Shown here piece after piece: positions 37,316-47,400 of a stretch of DNA of 64,000 bases; the stretch's first letter is position 1; each line of letters starts with the position of its first letter. Location: positions 1 to 64,000 of the forward strand of contig NZ_JAHBBH010000013.1 of the NCBI RefSeq assembly GCF_019331735.1, in the 5' to 3' direction. Both the position numbers and the translations under genes were made by a program. Under the pieces are notes generated by a model. The model made no database searches, was not told the origin of the DNA, and saw only the letters and a list, made by a program, of their open reading frames with translations. Source of the DNA: Bifidobacterium miconis. Its GTDB lineage: Bacteria > Actinomycetota > Actinomycetes > Actinomycetales > Bifidobacteriaceae.

Positions 37316-38182
37316 TTATTCGTCGGTTTGGGCTGGTTCGCGGTCGCGGCGCAAGTCGCGGATGATGATGCCGGCCACGGCGAAGGCGATGGCGGCGACG
37401 GCCGCGGCACTCACGGCGGCACCGGTGTCGGCGGGCTTGCCGGTGGTGCCGGTTCCGGTGTTGGTATTGGTGCTCGTGCCGGTGCCACCGGGGGTGTTGC
37501 CCGGCGTTTCGCCCGGCTTGTTTCCCGGATTGTCGCCGCCCGGGTTGTCGCCGGGATTGTTCGGCTCCCCCGGTTTTCCGGGTTCACCGGGCTCCCCCGG
37601 TTCCCCCGGCTCGCCCGGGGTTCCGCCCCCGTTGTCGGAGAATTTCGGTTCGACGGTCACGTCGAGCTGCCCGTTGCCGTCGTCCCCGTTGCCGGGCACA
37701 GCCACGAGGAACGGATCGCACGTGTACTGCTGGTTCGCCGTGGCGATGCCGGTGCGCACGACGAGATACAGTCCGATCGGCAGATTGCGGAAGACGACGG
37801 TGCCTTTCGCGTCGGTCACGCCGGAATGTTCGTACAGCTTGTGCGCGGTCGCGTAGTCAGCGAGTTTCTTGGCCGCCGCGTTGTACACGGACGGGTCCAT
37901 GTGCCCCCAGTTGTAGTCGAAGTCGGCGAACGTCTTCAGCGTGTGGAACGCCTTGATGGTCCCGTTGTCGTCGAGATCCGCGGAGGCGACGCGCACGATG
38001 GAGTACGTGTCTCCGGCCAGCGGCACGGCGTTGCTCGTGTCCCGGTTCCACACCGCGCTCACGGTCAGACTGCCGGTCACGTTCGCCGCCGCGCTGACTG
38101 CAGTTGACGCGAAGAGTCCGGCAAAGACAATGATCATTGTCATGAAAGCGACAATGGTTCGACTACTACGAATGTTTGCCAT
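37316..38182 (-). CDS. Collagen-like surface protein with variant sorting signal
   Basis: This 288-residue secreted protein has a signal peptide (~1-33), an N-terminal Cna/pilin-like beta domain (GSLTVSAVW...GTVVFRNLPIGLYLVVRTG, ~35-170), and a Gly-Glu-Pro/Gly-x-Pro repeat region (GEPGEPGEPGEPGKPGEPNNPG, ~190-240) that probably spans the wall. At residue 249 KPADTG is followed by a hydrophobic stretch and RDLRRDRE: an LPxTG-type signal lacking the leading Leu. Its start lies inside the end of srtC (17-base overlap), so it is coupled to the sortase. It is the last gene of the pilus operon and may be a minor or anchoring subunit. Confidence 0.8.
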   Translation of the reverse strand: MANIRSSRTIVAFMTMIIVFAGLFASTAVSAAANVTGSLTVSAVWNRDTSNAVPLAGDTYSIVRVASADLDDNGTIKAFHTLKTFADFDYNWGHMDPSVYNAAAKKLADYATAHKLYEHSGVTDAKGTVVFRNLPIGLYLVVRTGIATANQQYTCDPFLVAVPGNGDDGNGQLDVTVEPKFSDNGGGTPGEPGEPGEPGEPGKPGEPNNPGDNPGGDNPGNKPGETPGNTPGGTGTSTNTNTGTGTTGKPADTGAAVSAAAVAAIAFAVAGIIIRDLRRDREPAQTDE

Positions 38183-39161
38183 GCCGTGCCGTTCCTTTCC
38201 GCGTTGTATTCACCGATGATGCTGCTGACTGCTGCGATGATCCATCGGAATCATTGGTTGCTGATGTCGCGCCGCCGCGCACGCCGAGGACGCTGTTGAC
38301 GACCTGTTCGGCCGTGTCGACGCGGCGCCGTTTCTCGTCGCGGTTCCGCCAGATGCGCCAGCCGATCAGGAAAAGGATGAGCGCGATCGACGGGAGCGCG
38401 TATTGGAGCGGGATGTCCACGTGGAATGTGGGCTGCGCGTCCTTGTGTTCGGCGGGCGTGTACGGGATGCGGTGCGCGCGCACGAGCAGTCGGTGCGTGT
38501 TGACGGCGTACGGCGTGCAGGTGATGAGCGTGACCTGGTCCTTGCCTTTTTCGATCACGAGTTCCTTCGTGTCGGTGGGCAGGACGGTGGTGATCTTGTC
38601 GACCTGGTACGCGTACGTGTCTTTCAAAATTTTGATGTAGAACTTGTCGCCTGTTTTCATCAGGTTCAAGTCCGTGAAGAGTTTGGCCGTGGGCAGGCCG
38701 CGATGCCCGGAGAGGGCGGCGTGCGTGGTGGCGCCGCCGACCGGCAGCGATGTTTGTTCGAGGTGTCCGATGCCGGATTGGAGGACTTCTTCGCTCGTGC
38801 CGTGGTAGATCGGCATGGTTTCCTTGAGCCGCGGGACGGTCAGGTAGCCCATCATGCCGTCGCCGTTGAGGTTGAGGAGACTGTTGTATTCCTTGTCGTT
38901 GGACGGCGTGTTGACGGCGCCGGACAGTGCGTCGGTCGCGCCAGCGTTCTGTTCGGCGAGACGCTTGTTGTATTCGTGGGCCGCGTCGATCATCTGCTGA
39001 TACTGTTCGTCGGTCAGCGAGTTGACTTGCGCATCGTAGTTGCCGACGACGCGGGAGGCGTTTTTCATGATGAGAAAGTTGCTGATCGTCGGATAGAACA
39101 GCACCAGCAGTCCCACCGCGATCACCACCAACGGCACAATCCGCCGCACTCTCCCCTTCAT
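38166..39161 (-). CDS. srtC: Class C (pilin-polymerising) sortase
   Basis: This 331-residue membrane enzyme has an N-terminal segment (~8-31) and a second one near the C-terminus (~254-271), as usual for class C sortases. Catalytic residues are H153 in ALSGHRGLP, C215 in TLITCTPYAVNTH and R228 in LLVRAHRIPY. It joins pilin sorting signals to lysines of neighbouring subunits. It follows the LPSTG pilin on the same strand after a 214-bp gap with two repeat copies and overlaps the next surface protein. The C-terminal ~60 residues after the second segment are a polar cytosolic tail. Confidence 0.94.
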   Translation of the reverse strand: MKGRVRRIVPLVVIAVGLLVLFYPTISNFLIMKNASRVVGNYDAQVNSLTDEQYQQMIDAAHEYNKRLAEQNAGATDALSGAVNTPSNDKEYNSLLNLNGDGMMGYLTVPRLKETMPIYHGTSEEVLQSGIGHLEQTSLPVGGATTHAALSGHRGLPTAKLFTDLNLMKTGDKFYIKILKDTYAYQVDKITTVLPTDTKELVIEKGKDQVTLITCTPYAVNTHRLLVRAHRIPYTPAEHKDAQPTFHVDIPLQYALPSIALILFLIGWRIWRNRDEKRRRVDTAEQVVNSVLGVRGGATSATNDSDGSSQQSAASSVNTTRKGTARHGKHS

Positions 39162-39233
39162 GCCTCTCCTTAATTACAACAGTCGTTAGCCCTTCACACC
39201 CAAACAGCGCCTACAGAAGCTGGCGGTAGCCTC

Positions 39234-39363
39234 GGCCCCCTCGGCTGAGGGGGCTGTCACGCGAAGCGTGACTGGGGGAGCGTCAGAAGCTATGGAACGT
39301 CCCAAAGCCTCTAGCTATCCCTCAGTCTCACTTCATTCAACAGCTCCCCCAGCAAGGAGAACC
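39234..39363. repeat. Inverted pair of palindromic repeats between pilin and sortase genes
   Basis: A forward copy (39234-39284: GGCCCCCTCGGCTGAGGGGG, then CTGTCACGCGAAGCGTGACT, GGGGGAGCGTC) and a reverse copy (39317-39363: CCCTCAGTCTCACTTCATTC, AACAGCTCCCCCAGCAAGGA) face each other in the 214-bp gap between the pilin stop and srtC. In the operon transcript they can fold into strong hairpins that may reduce or separate sortase expression. Confidence 0.75.
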
Positions 39364-39375
39364 GAGATGCGGCAC

Positions 39376-41199
39376 TTACTTACCCGAATCCTTACGACCC
39401 GACTTCACATACCAAACCGTGCCGAACGCCACAACCAGCACACCAATAACGGTGAACAGCATGGTACCCCAGCCACCGGTGGACGGGAGGGTCAGGCCGT
39501 TCTTGTTGGCGACCGGGACAACCGGGTGCTCGCCGGTGCTGGTGCCGGTCGCATCAGTCTTGTAGTTACCGTTCTCGTCGGCCATGTAGCGGTCAACGCT
39601 CCACGAAACCAGCTTGCCGGTGTAGGTCTTGCCATTAGCAGCAAGAGCGCCATCAATCTTTCCATTCGCAGTGTCATAGGTGGCAGAGATAACAACCTTA
39701 ATCAGATCTGTGAGTTTGTTGTAGCCCTGCGGAGCCTCAGTTTCCTCAAGCCAGTAGGTACCGGATTCCAGACCGGAGACCACGATACGACCGTAAGCAG
39801 GGGTGACGAGCTCAGCCTGAGTACCGGTCGTCACCGTCTTATCGTACTTAGCGGTCACAGCCTTGCTGCCACTACCAGGAGTAACGGTGAACTGCAACGC
39901 AGTGGCAGCGTTCGCGCCAGTGATGGTCGGCTTATCGTCAGACTTGTACACCTTGAACTTGGCGCCGCCGAGTCGCTCGGAGGACTCGTTGTAGACGTTG
40001 TCGCTGGTGAACTTGTACTTGTCGATGGTGAACTCGAAGGTGTGCACCTTGACTTCGGTCGGCACGGAGGTACCGGTCTGGTTGCTGGACGGATCGTTAC
40101 TGTACTCGATCTGTGCGGAGTTGGCGTTGCCGGCAGTACCGGTGGTAGCGTTGGCGTTGATCTTGGCGGAGTACGTGACGGTGATCTCCTTGCCGGCGGC
40201 TTCCGGGTGCTTGTTCTTAAGATCGGTCAGTTCAACGGTGATCTCCGTGGAGGTCTTGACGTTCTTGTCGTCTTTATTTTCCTTGACGCGCACCTTGAAA
40301 TCAGTATTCTTCAGAACGACATCAGTCGGCTTACCTTCAGCATCGTTCGCACCCGCGCCGATGATCGTAACCGTTGGTGTGAAGACACCGTTAGGCTGCA
40401 CGAGGTCGAGGCCCTTGGACAAGGTATCGTGGAACGTGAAGATGTAGCCTTCGGTGTAGTCCGCCATGTTGGAGGCGACAGTAGACTTCAGCGTGTAGGA
40501 CACGGTGTCGCCGACGTTCTTGTCCTCGGCCGGCTTGGAATCGACGGTCTTGTCGATGGTCGGGAACTCGTGCTTGAGCTGAATGGACACGTGGTTGGTG
40601 ATGTCGGTAAGATCCACGAGCAGCGGGTTGTAGGTGCCGTCAACGGTCACCTGAGCCTTATCCGGGGCGATCAGGTAGTAGCCGTAGTCGAGACCAGTGA
40701 TGTCCACGGTCTTAGAGTCCTTCGTGGGAATGACGGTCTTCACCGCATCGCCGGTGATGTTCGCTTCAGCCCAAGTCGTGGCCTTCCGAGCAAAGTCCGC
40801 AAGAGCGGTGTCGCTCAGACCCTGAATGTATTCCACAGCCTTCTGGGACAGCGCCTTGCTGTCGTCGGTGTCGGTCTCAGTGAACTTCGTGCCGGCGGCC
40901 GTGTCATCGGTGCTGGTGAAGAACGACTTCCATTCGTCGGTCAGCGTGTAGGTCACGCTGGCGTTGGTAGCACCGTTCTGAGCCGTAACGTCCGCAGTGA
41001 ACATCGTGTAGTACGTCAGCGGCTTCGGATTGCCCTGATCGTTGGTCGCAAAACCCTGCACGGTGTTCACGGTGATGGTGCCATTCGTGGTGACGACCGC
41101 ATCGTCCGCGGTTGCGGTGAGGGCGCCGAGCCCGGCGAGGCCGAGCGTGGTCGCAACGGCGATGAGCACCGCTGCGAGTTTCTTGATCAGTGACTTCAT
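39376..41199 (-). CDS. Major pilin (isopeptide-type, LPSTG)
   Basis: The protein has 607 residues from the ATG at 41199; the GTG just before it is less likely. A signal peptide covers ~1-33 (KLAAVLIAVATTLGLAGLGALTATA). The N-terminal domain ends near HVSIQLKHEFPTIDKTVD, which may include the pilin-motif lysine. Two further Ig-like/Cna-B domains follow, and the E-box YWLEETEAPQGYNKLTDL near residue 510 supports an internal isopeptide bond. The sorting signal LPSTG is at 571, followed by a membrane helix and KSGRKDSGK. It is the likely shaft subunit, polymerised by the adjacent class C sortase. GGAGAAAGGATACAGTG precedes the ATG. Confidence 0.93.
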   Translation of the reverse strand: MKSLIKKLAAVLIAVATTLGLAGLGALTATADDAVVTTNGTITVNTVQGFATNDQGNPKPLTYYTMFTADVTAQNGATNASVTYTLTDEWKSFFTSTDDTAAGTKFTETDTDDSKALSQKAVEYIQGLSDTALADFARKATTWAEANITGDAVKTVIPTKDSKTVDITGLDYGYYLIAPDKAQVTVDGTYNPLLVDLTDITNHVSIQLKHEFPTIDKTVDSKPAEDKNVGDTVSYTLKSTVASNMADYTEGYIFTFHDTLSKGLDLVQPNGVFTPTVTIIGAGANDAEGKPTDVVLKNTDFKVRVKENKDDKNVKTSTEITVELTDLKNKHPEAAGKEITVTYSAKINANATTGTAGNANSAQIEYSNDPSSNQTGTSVPTEVKVHTFEFTIDKYKFTSDNVYNESSERLGGAKFKVYKSDDKPTITGANAATALQFTVTPGSGSKAVTAKYDKTVTTGTQAELVTPAYGRIVVSGLESGTYWLEETEAPQGYNKLTDLIKVVISATYDTANGKIDGALAANGKTYTGKLVSWSVDRYMADENGNYKTDATGTSTGEHPVVPVANKNGLTLPSTGGWGTMLFTVIGVLVVAFGTVWYVKSGRKDSGK

Positions 41200-41400
41200 C
41201 ACTGTATCCTTTCTCCTTGATTGCCTTTGGCATTCCGGTCGAACCGGTTTGCCACAGTTTGGACATTCCTGTTGCCCGCCGCCGAAGCGACGGAAAATCT
41301 GTTATCGTGCCGTATCGGGCGTTCGTCGTGCTCGTCGTCATCCTTGCCGAACACGTCCATCGCACGCGATTACGGACCGCACGCGGCGGCATTACGCGAT

Positions 41401-44400
41401 CTACATGACATGACGTCCCCGCTTTCTCGAACGCGAACCGTCACGCACGTACCATGCGGTGCCGAGTCCGAGCAGCGTCACGGCGAACACGGCGAGCCAT
41501 AGGGCTCCGTGGTCACCCGTGTCGGGCATTTTCCACGGCGCGTTCGTCACGGTCGCCACGTACTCCTTGGTGTCGTACGTAACGGTCACGTGGTATCCCG
41601 CGTCGGTCGGCGTCTTGTCGTAGTCGCGCACCGGGTCCTTGCCCTGATACGTGACGGCGATCTCCTGCACGGTGTACGTGTACGGGTGAATCTTGCCGCC
41701 ATCGTCCTGAACCGCGATGGGCAGGTTCTTGACGACCTTGCGCCACGTGTTGCCGTTCGCGGCGGAAGCGTCGTCCGCGCTCAGCGTCACGTTCCACGGG
41801 TTGCCCTGCTCGACATAGGAAGCCGGGTTGTCCTTCGGGTTGCTGCCGGTCACGCAGTCGTCCTTCGGGCAGTGGATGTTGGCCGGCGTCACGATCTTGC
41901 CGTTCGCGTCCGTGTAGGTCGCGGTGATGCGCAGAGTGATCGACTTGGGTCGTTCAGCCGCCCGGCCGCCGTTGTCGTCCCACACCTTGCGCAGCGTCAG
42001 ATCGATCGACTGGCATCCGTCCAAACCGCACGGATCCTGACCGTCGTCCGGTTCCGGCGTCAACCCGCTCGTATTGTCCGTGACCTCCACGTTCAGCATG
42101 AGCACCGCCTCCGCCGCCGACACATACACGTTCATGAACTTGGACTTGTTCGTGCCGTTCTCGTCAGGATCGTTCACGCCGCCCACATTGTTAGACACCA
42201 GCGCATCCTTGTAGTCGGCGAACTCCTTGATGACCGTCTTTTCGGTCATGTGCGCCACGTCATACCGGTTGAGGTCGAGCTTGAGTACGCCTGCCGTATC
42301 ACTTGCGGTACCATCGGCCTTCTTCGCATTGTCCATATGCGACCCGTATGTGAACTGCTGTTTGTCAGCGGTCAGCGCATACGACCATGCCTCCGGCACG
42401 TCACGGTAGATGTGGTACGTGTTGCCGGTGCCTTCGATCTTCTGCACGCTGTTGAAGTCGTAGACGGACTTCAGCTTGGTTTTACCGGTGAACGGTCCGA
42501 CCAGTCCTTCGGTGCCGCGGATCGTATCGGCATACGTCATGTCATCATGCTCGAGCAGACCTTCATGGTTGAACGCGATGAATCCGCCCGCGTAACCGGT
42601 CGCGAGATTCGCGTCGCCATCCGAATCCTGCGTCGCTCCCCCGCCGAACACGTCGTAGCCATCCGCGATGCCCTGCACCGAGGAATACGTGACCTTTGTA
42701 CGGTTGGCCTTGATGAGTTCGACGGTCAGGTTCGAGCGCAACTGATCCTCATCGACACCGTTGCCTTCCGTGCACGGCAGTTTGATGGTCGAGTCGCCGA
42801 TGGTGATGATCGCCACATCGGCCTGCTGCTGGTTCTCCGCGTCGGCTCTGGACAATGCGACGCCGATCTTCAAGCCGAACAGGTTGACGTACAGCAGTTC
42901 GCCTTCGGCAAGGACTTTGAGATCGATGACCTTGCCCAGCGCCGGGAACCATTTGCCCAGATCGATGACGCCGAGGTCCTGAGCCTTGTTGAGGTACAGC
43001 AGCTTCAACAGCGCGTTGACGACCTTGAGGATGAAGTCAAGCAGCACGGAGCTGATCTCGGCATCGACCAGATACGCCATCGTCGTTTCACCGACGAAGC
43101 CACCGGCGAGTTCGCCGCTGGAGACCTTTTTGAGTCCTGTGACAGTGGAACGGCTGATGCGCGCCAGGTCGGCGTAGCCGGCGAAACCACCGGCCACTTC
43201 ACGTCCAGTCGCCGCGTCGGTACCGGCCTGATAGTCAGCACCATCATGCGATACAGCGACGGTAAATCCGTCGGCGATGCCTGTGACAGACGAATCATCG
43301 ACGTGCGAACCCCAGATGTCGAGCACGCCGGCCGTCGCGCCAAGCAATTTTTTCACTTCGATGTTATCGGCATTGACCGTACCGGCCTTGCCGAGATAGC
43401 CGATAAAGCCACCGGCATAGTTGACGCCGCTCACGCTGTTGAGGTTCGTGACCGTGCCGTAGTCGACGGTACCGTTAATGAGTCCGCCGCCGAAGCCACC
43501 GGCAGCACCGGTGAAACGCTTCGAGTCGAGAATGCCCTGCGTGCTCGAATCATGCGCCCTGATCTGAATGCCGTCCGCAACGCCGGTCACGTTCGCGTGG
43601 TAGACGTACGGGCGGAACGCTTCAAGCGCGCTGATATTGCCAGCCTTGATCAAGCCAAGCAACAGATTCGTACTCTGGTCAGAACCGTTGGAACCGTTTG
43701 TACCGGCCACAGATGCGACGGCGGTGGTATCGGCCTGGCCAAAGAAACCGCCGGCATACTGACCGCCTTCCACACCACGCAGGCCGTCGACCGTCAACGT
43801 ATCAGTTGCAGACGTGCCGCCCTTCTTGGTGCCGGCCACAACGGCCTTCATCGATCCGGCGAAGCCGCCAGCCGCGCGAGCATACTTGGTGGAGGTGGTG
43901 GTCGTGCCGTCGGCGTTCTTAGTGGTGACGCTGTATGCACCCTCGACAGTGAAGCCCCATGCGGCCGCGGACTGTTCGTCCTTCACAGAGGAAACACTGG
44001 CTCCGCGCACGGTGGACACGGTGGCCTGAACCACCTGAGCCAGATCGTTCGGCGTGGAGATGACCAGATCCAGCAGCTTCTGCAGGATACCTTCGGACGC
44101 GTTCGTGTTCACTTCGGCCACACCGGCTGCGGTGATCAGGCCCGCGTAGCCGCCGATTGCGTTCGTGCCCTTGACGCGGCGCAGGTTACTCACGTTGCAG
44201 CCGGTGGCCTTATAGCCCTCGTGCGTGGAACCGATGGTCCAGCGGTCGTCGGACTTGTCGGCGTCGGAGAATGTCGCATCACCCCAGATCTGCGCGCCGG
44301 ACGCGTAGCCGACGTAGCCGCCGGCGAAACCGTTCGTATGCGTCAAATCAGTACCAGTGGCCTCGACGGTCATTCCGCGGCGGTAGCCGACGACGGACGA

Positions 44401-47400
44401 ACTCTTGATCACCGGTACGAATACATTCAGCGCGCTGACGAGCTTGCTGAGATTCGCCTTGATGATGCCCAGCACGTTGACCGTGCCGAATTCCACGGCT
44501 CCGCCGGATTCCATCGATCCGGCGAATCCGCCGGCGGCGCGCATGGCCTTGACCTGCTTGGTGTCCTGCGCCTGCCCGTTGGTGACGGTGCCGGCGCGCA
44601 TCAGACCAACGTAGCCGCCCGCCACGCCGCCTTGGGAGGCGTTGGCGTTCTGGTCGTAATCGGCACGGCCGGCCACGACGTTCGTGCCATAGATATACGT
44701 GTCGATGGCCTTGTTCAGCGCTTTCTGATCATTGATTTCGCCGGCGTGCTTGATCAGTTCGGCGAATTCCTTGCCGTATCCGCCGCGCGTGCCGACGGCC
44801 TCGGCCCATGCCTGCCATGTGTCATAGTCGAGGTTGCGCAGCGGGCCGGTGACATGCGTGTTCTCATCGGTCGGGTAGGCAACGCCGAGCGCGCCGAGCA
44901 GATTGCCGACCTCGATCAGACCAAACAGCAGACTCAGGCTGCCGGTTTTCGCGGTGTCGGCGGGTTCCATGAAACCGGTGAAGCCACCGGCGAATTCGGC
45001 TCCGTAGACGCTGCGGATGCGCGCGGCGAACGCGGTGCGCTTCTCTCCCGTGTAATGGTTGTCGGCGTCTTTCTCGTTCTTCCAAGGCGCGTTGTTGTTA
45101 CCCCAGATATGGCCGCCCTCATCATGGCCCACATAGCCGCCGGCCATGCCTCGCAAGGCGTTCTTGTCGGAGGCCGCCTGGGCGCGGACAGCACCGCCGC
45201 AGGGCACGGCGTCGGTGGACGAGTTGCGGATCGTCGGCACGAAATCCTGCAGCAGGGATGCGAACGTGCCGCCGGCGCCAACCAGTCCCTTTAACACCGT
45301 GAACGTGGAATCCTCGTTGCCGAGCACGTTGGCTACGTCACCGGGCGCGATACCGCCTGCATAGCCGCCGGCAGTGAGCTGACCGATGATATAGGCGAAG
45401 TTGTGCGCGTTCGAGTCCTGAATGTGCCCGCCCATGATGCGTCCAGCGAAGCCGCCGGCCTCGCCAAGAGGATTATCAGCGCTACCCGCGGTGGGGATGC
45501 CGCTACCGAGTTCCGTGTTCTTTTCGCTGGTATCACTGGCGATCACCGCGTAGCCGGCGGCAGCACCAGTGACATCGGAGTGTTCGATGGTGGAGACGAC
45601 GACGGAAAGCACGCTGGTCACGTCAGTAAGCGTGACACCCTTGCCGAGCAACTGGATACCCTTGCCAACGGATGCGGCAGAGCCGATATCCATAAAGCCG
45701 ATGTAGCCGCCCGCGTAGCGCTTGGCCGTTACTGCGTAGGAACTTTTCTTCGTGTCGAAATAAGTGCTGCCATCGGCGTCTTCGAGTTTCTTCGGCTCAG
45801 TGACCTTGGTGTAACGCAGCTGGGTCACATTAGAATGCGAAACCTGTACGCCGGAACCATAGCCGATGTATCCGCCAGCGGAACCGGATGTGGAGTCTGT
45901 CGAATCGATGCGATCGGTGGAGACAACCAATCCGGGGTTCTTCGGGTCGGTCGGTTCTTTGCCACTGGTGGTCTCGACCGTAGACGCGTCCGAATGTACG
46001 GAAGCGTAGGAGACAAGCGGCACGTAGCCCTGCACGACCTGCAGCAGGTCGCCAATGTTGACTGTGCCGAGCTTGCCGAGCAGGCTGATGCCGCCGTTGC
46101 CCGCGGAAGCGAGCGCACCGGAGACGACCTTGCCACCGAAACCGCCGGCGTAGGCGCCACCGGTCACATGATCGATGTTGACAACCGCCGCATAACCCTC
46201 CGCAGTGACAGTATTCTGCACGTCGGCGAGCGTCACGTCGTCGTTCAGCTCCTTGTCGCTGAACTGGTTGACTTTTCCGGACTGGAAGTTGCCGGCGAAA
46301 CCGCCTGCAATATCACCCTCGACGTAACCACCGTTGACATAGGACACGGTCGTGTCCTTATAGTTCGGAATCAGGTACGGCACTGCGCCGAGTAGGTCGT
46401 CGACGGAGAGCAGACCGCCCTTGATCCATTCCTGCATGACGCTGGAGTTAGCCGCATCATCAGCCACGTCGGCGAGGCCGCCGGTGGTTGAATATCCGGC
46501 GAAGCCGCCGGCCATACCGTCCGACTTGGTTTTGTCAGCGGTAACCGACTTGAGGCTCTTCACGTGGCTTTCACGCGTTTTGGTGCTGTTCGCCTGACCG
46601 TAAAAGCCACCGGCCGCGAAGCGGTTCTTCTCGCCGTCGGTCACACCAGTCGCCTTGACCGTGAATCCGCTGGTAATGCCGGTCACGTTCGACTTGATCA
46701 CCTCAACCGAGGAATATTGCGCGACAGACAACAGACCGGAGAGTTTGATCAGGCCGAGCACGTTCAATCCGGTGGCGCCGACCGCGGAACCAGGGCCAGA
46801 AAAACCAATGAATCCACCGACTTCGCCTGTGGCGGACAGATCGGCAAGATTCGTGACGTTCACGTTCGTCACGTCGCCGCCGGTGGCGCAGCCGATCGCG
46901 CCGCCCGCGTAGTAGTCGCCCGCGGTGACGGTCAAGCCGTCGGCAGGGCCGGTGACTTCAACGTTTTCAACAAGGAACGTGGCAAACTCGTCGAGTTTTT
47001 TCAGCGTGCTCACGTCGCCGATCTTCAACACGTTGTTGAGCAGACCGGCCACCATAACCGGCTGCATACTGCCGGCGATGCCACCCGCATACGATTTCGC
47101 GGCGCTCACCTTGGTAAGTCCATCAACCGAGGTCGCGCGGTTGACGGCCGGATATGCACGACGCGGGTGCAGAGTCGTGTTGTATTTCCAATACGACAGC
47201 TTGTTGAGGTTGGTTTCGCTGGAGTCGCCGATCGTGACGCCCGAACCGAGGCCGGCGATACCGCCCGCGTAATCACCCTGCGATTCGACGGTGATCGTAC
47301 CGTTCATCGACAGGCCTAGAATATCCGACGGCTTCACTCCGGCGACAGACAGGAGCTCGCCAGCGCTTGCGCCGCTGCCATCGCCCAACAGTTCAGTAAC

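Noticed and set aside
41509..45294. A 1261-residue open frame opposite the giant adhesin
   Set aside because: It is an antisense shadow of the GLUG repeats. It has no ribosome site, signal peptide or family motif, and the adhesin frame is intact from signal peptide to sorting signal.
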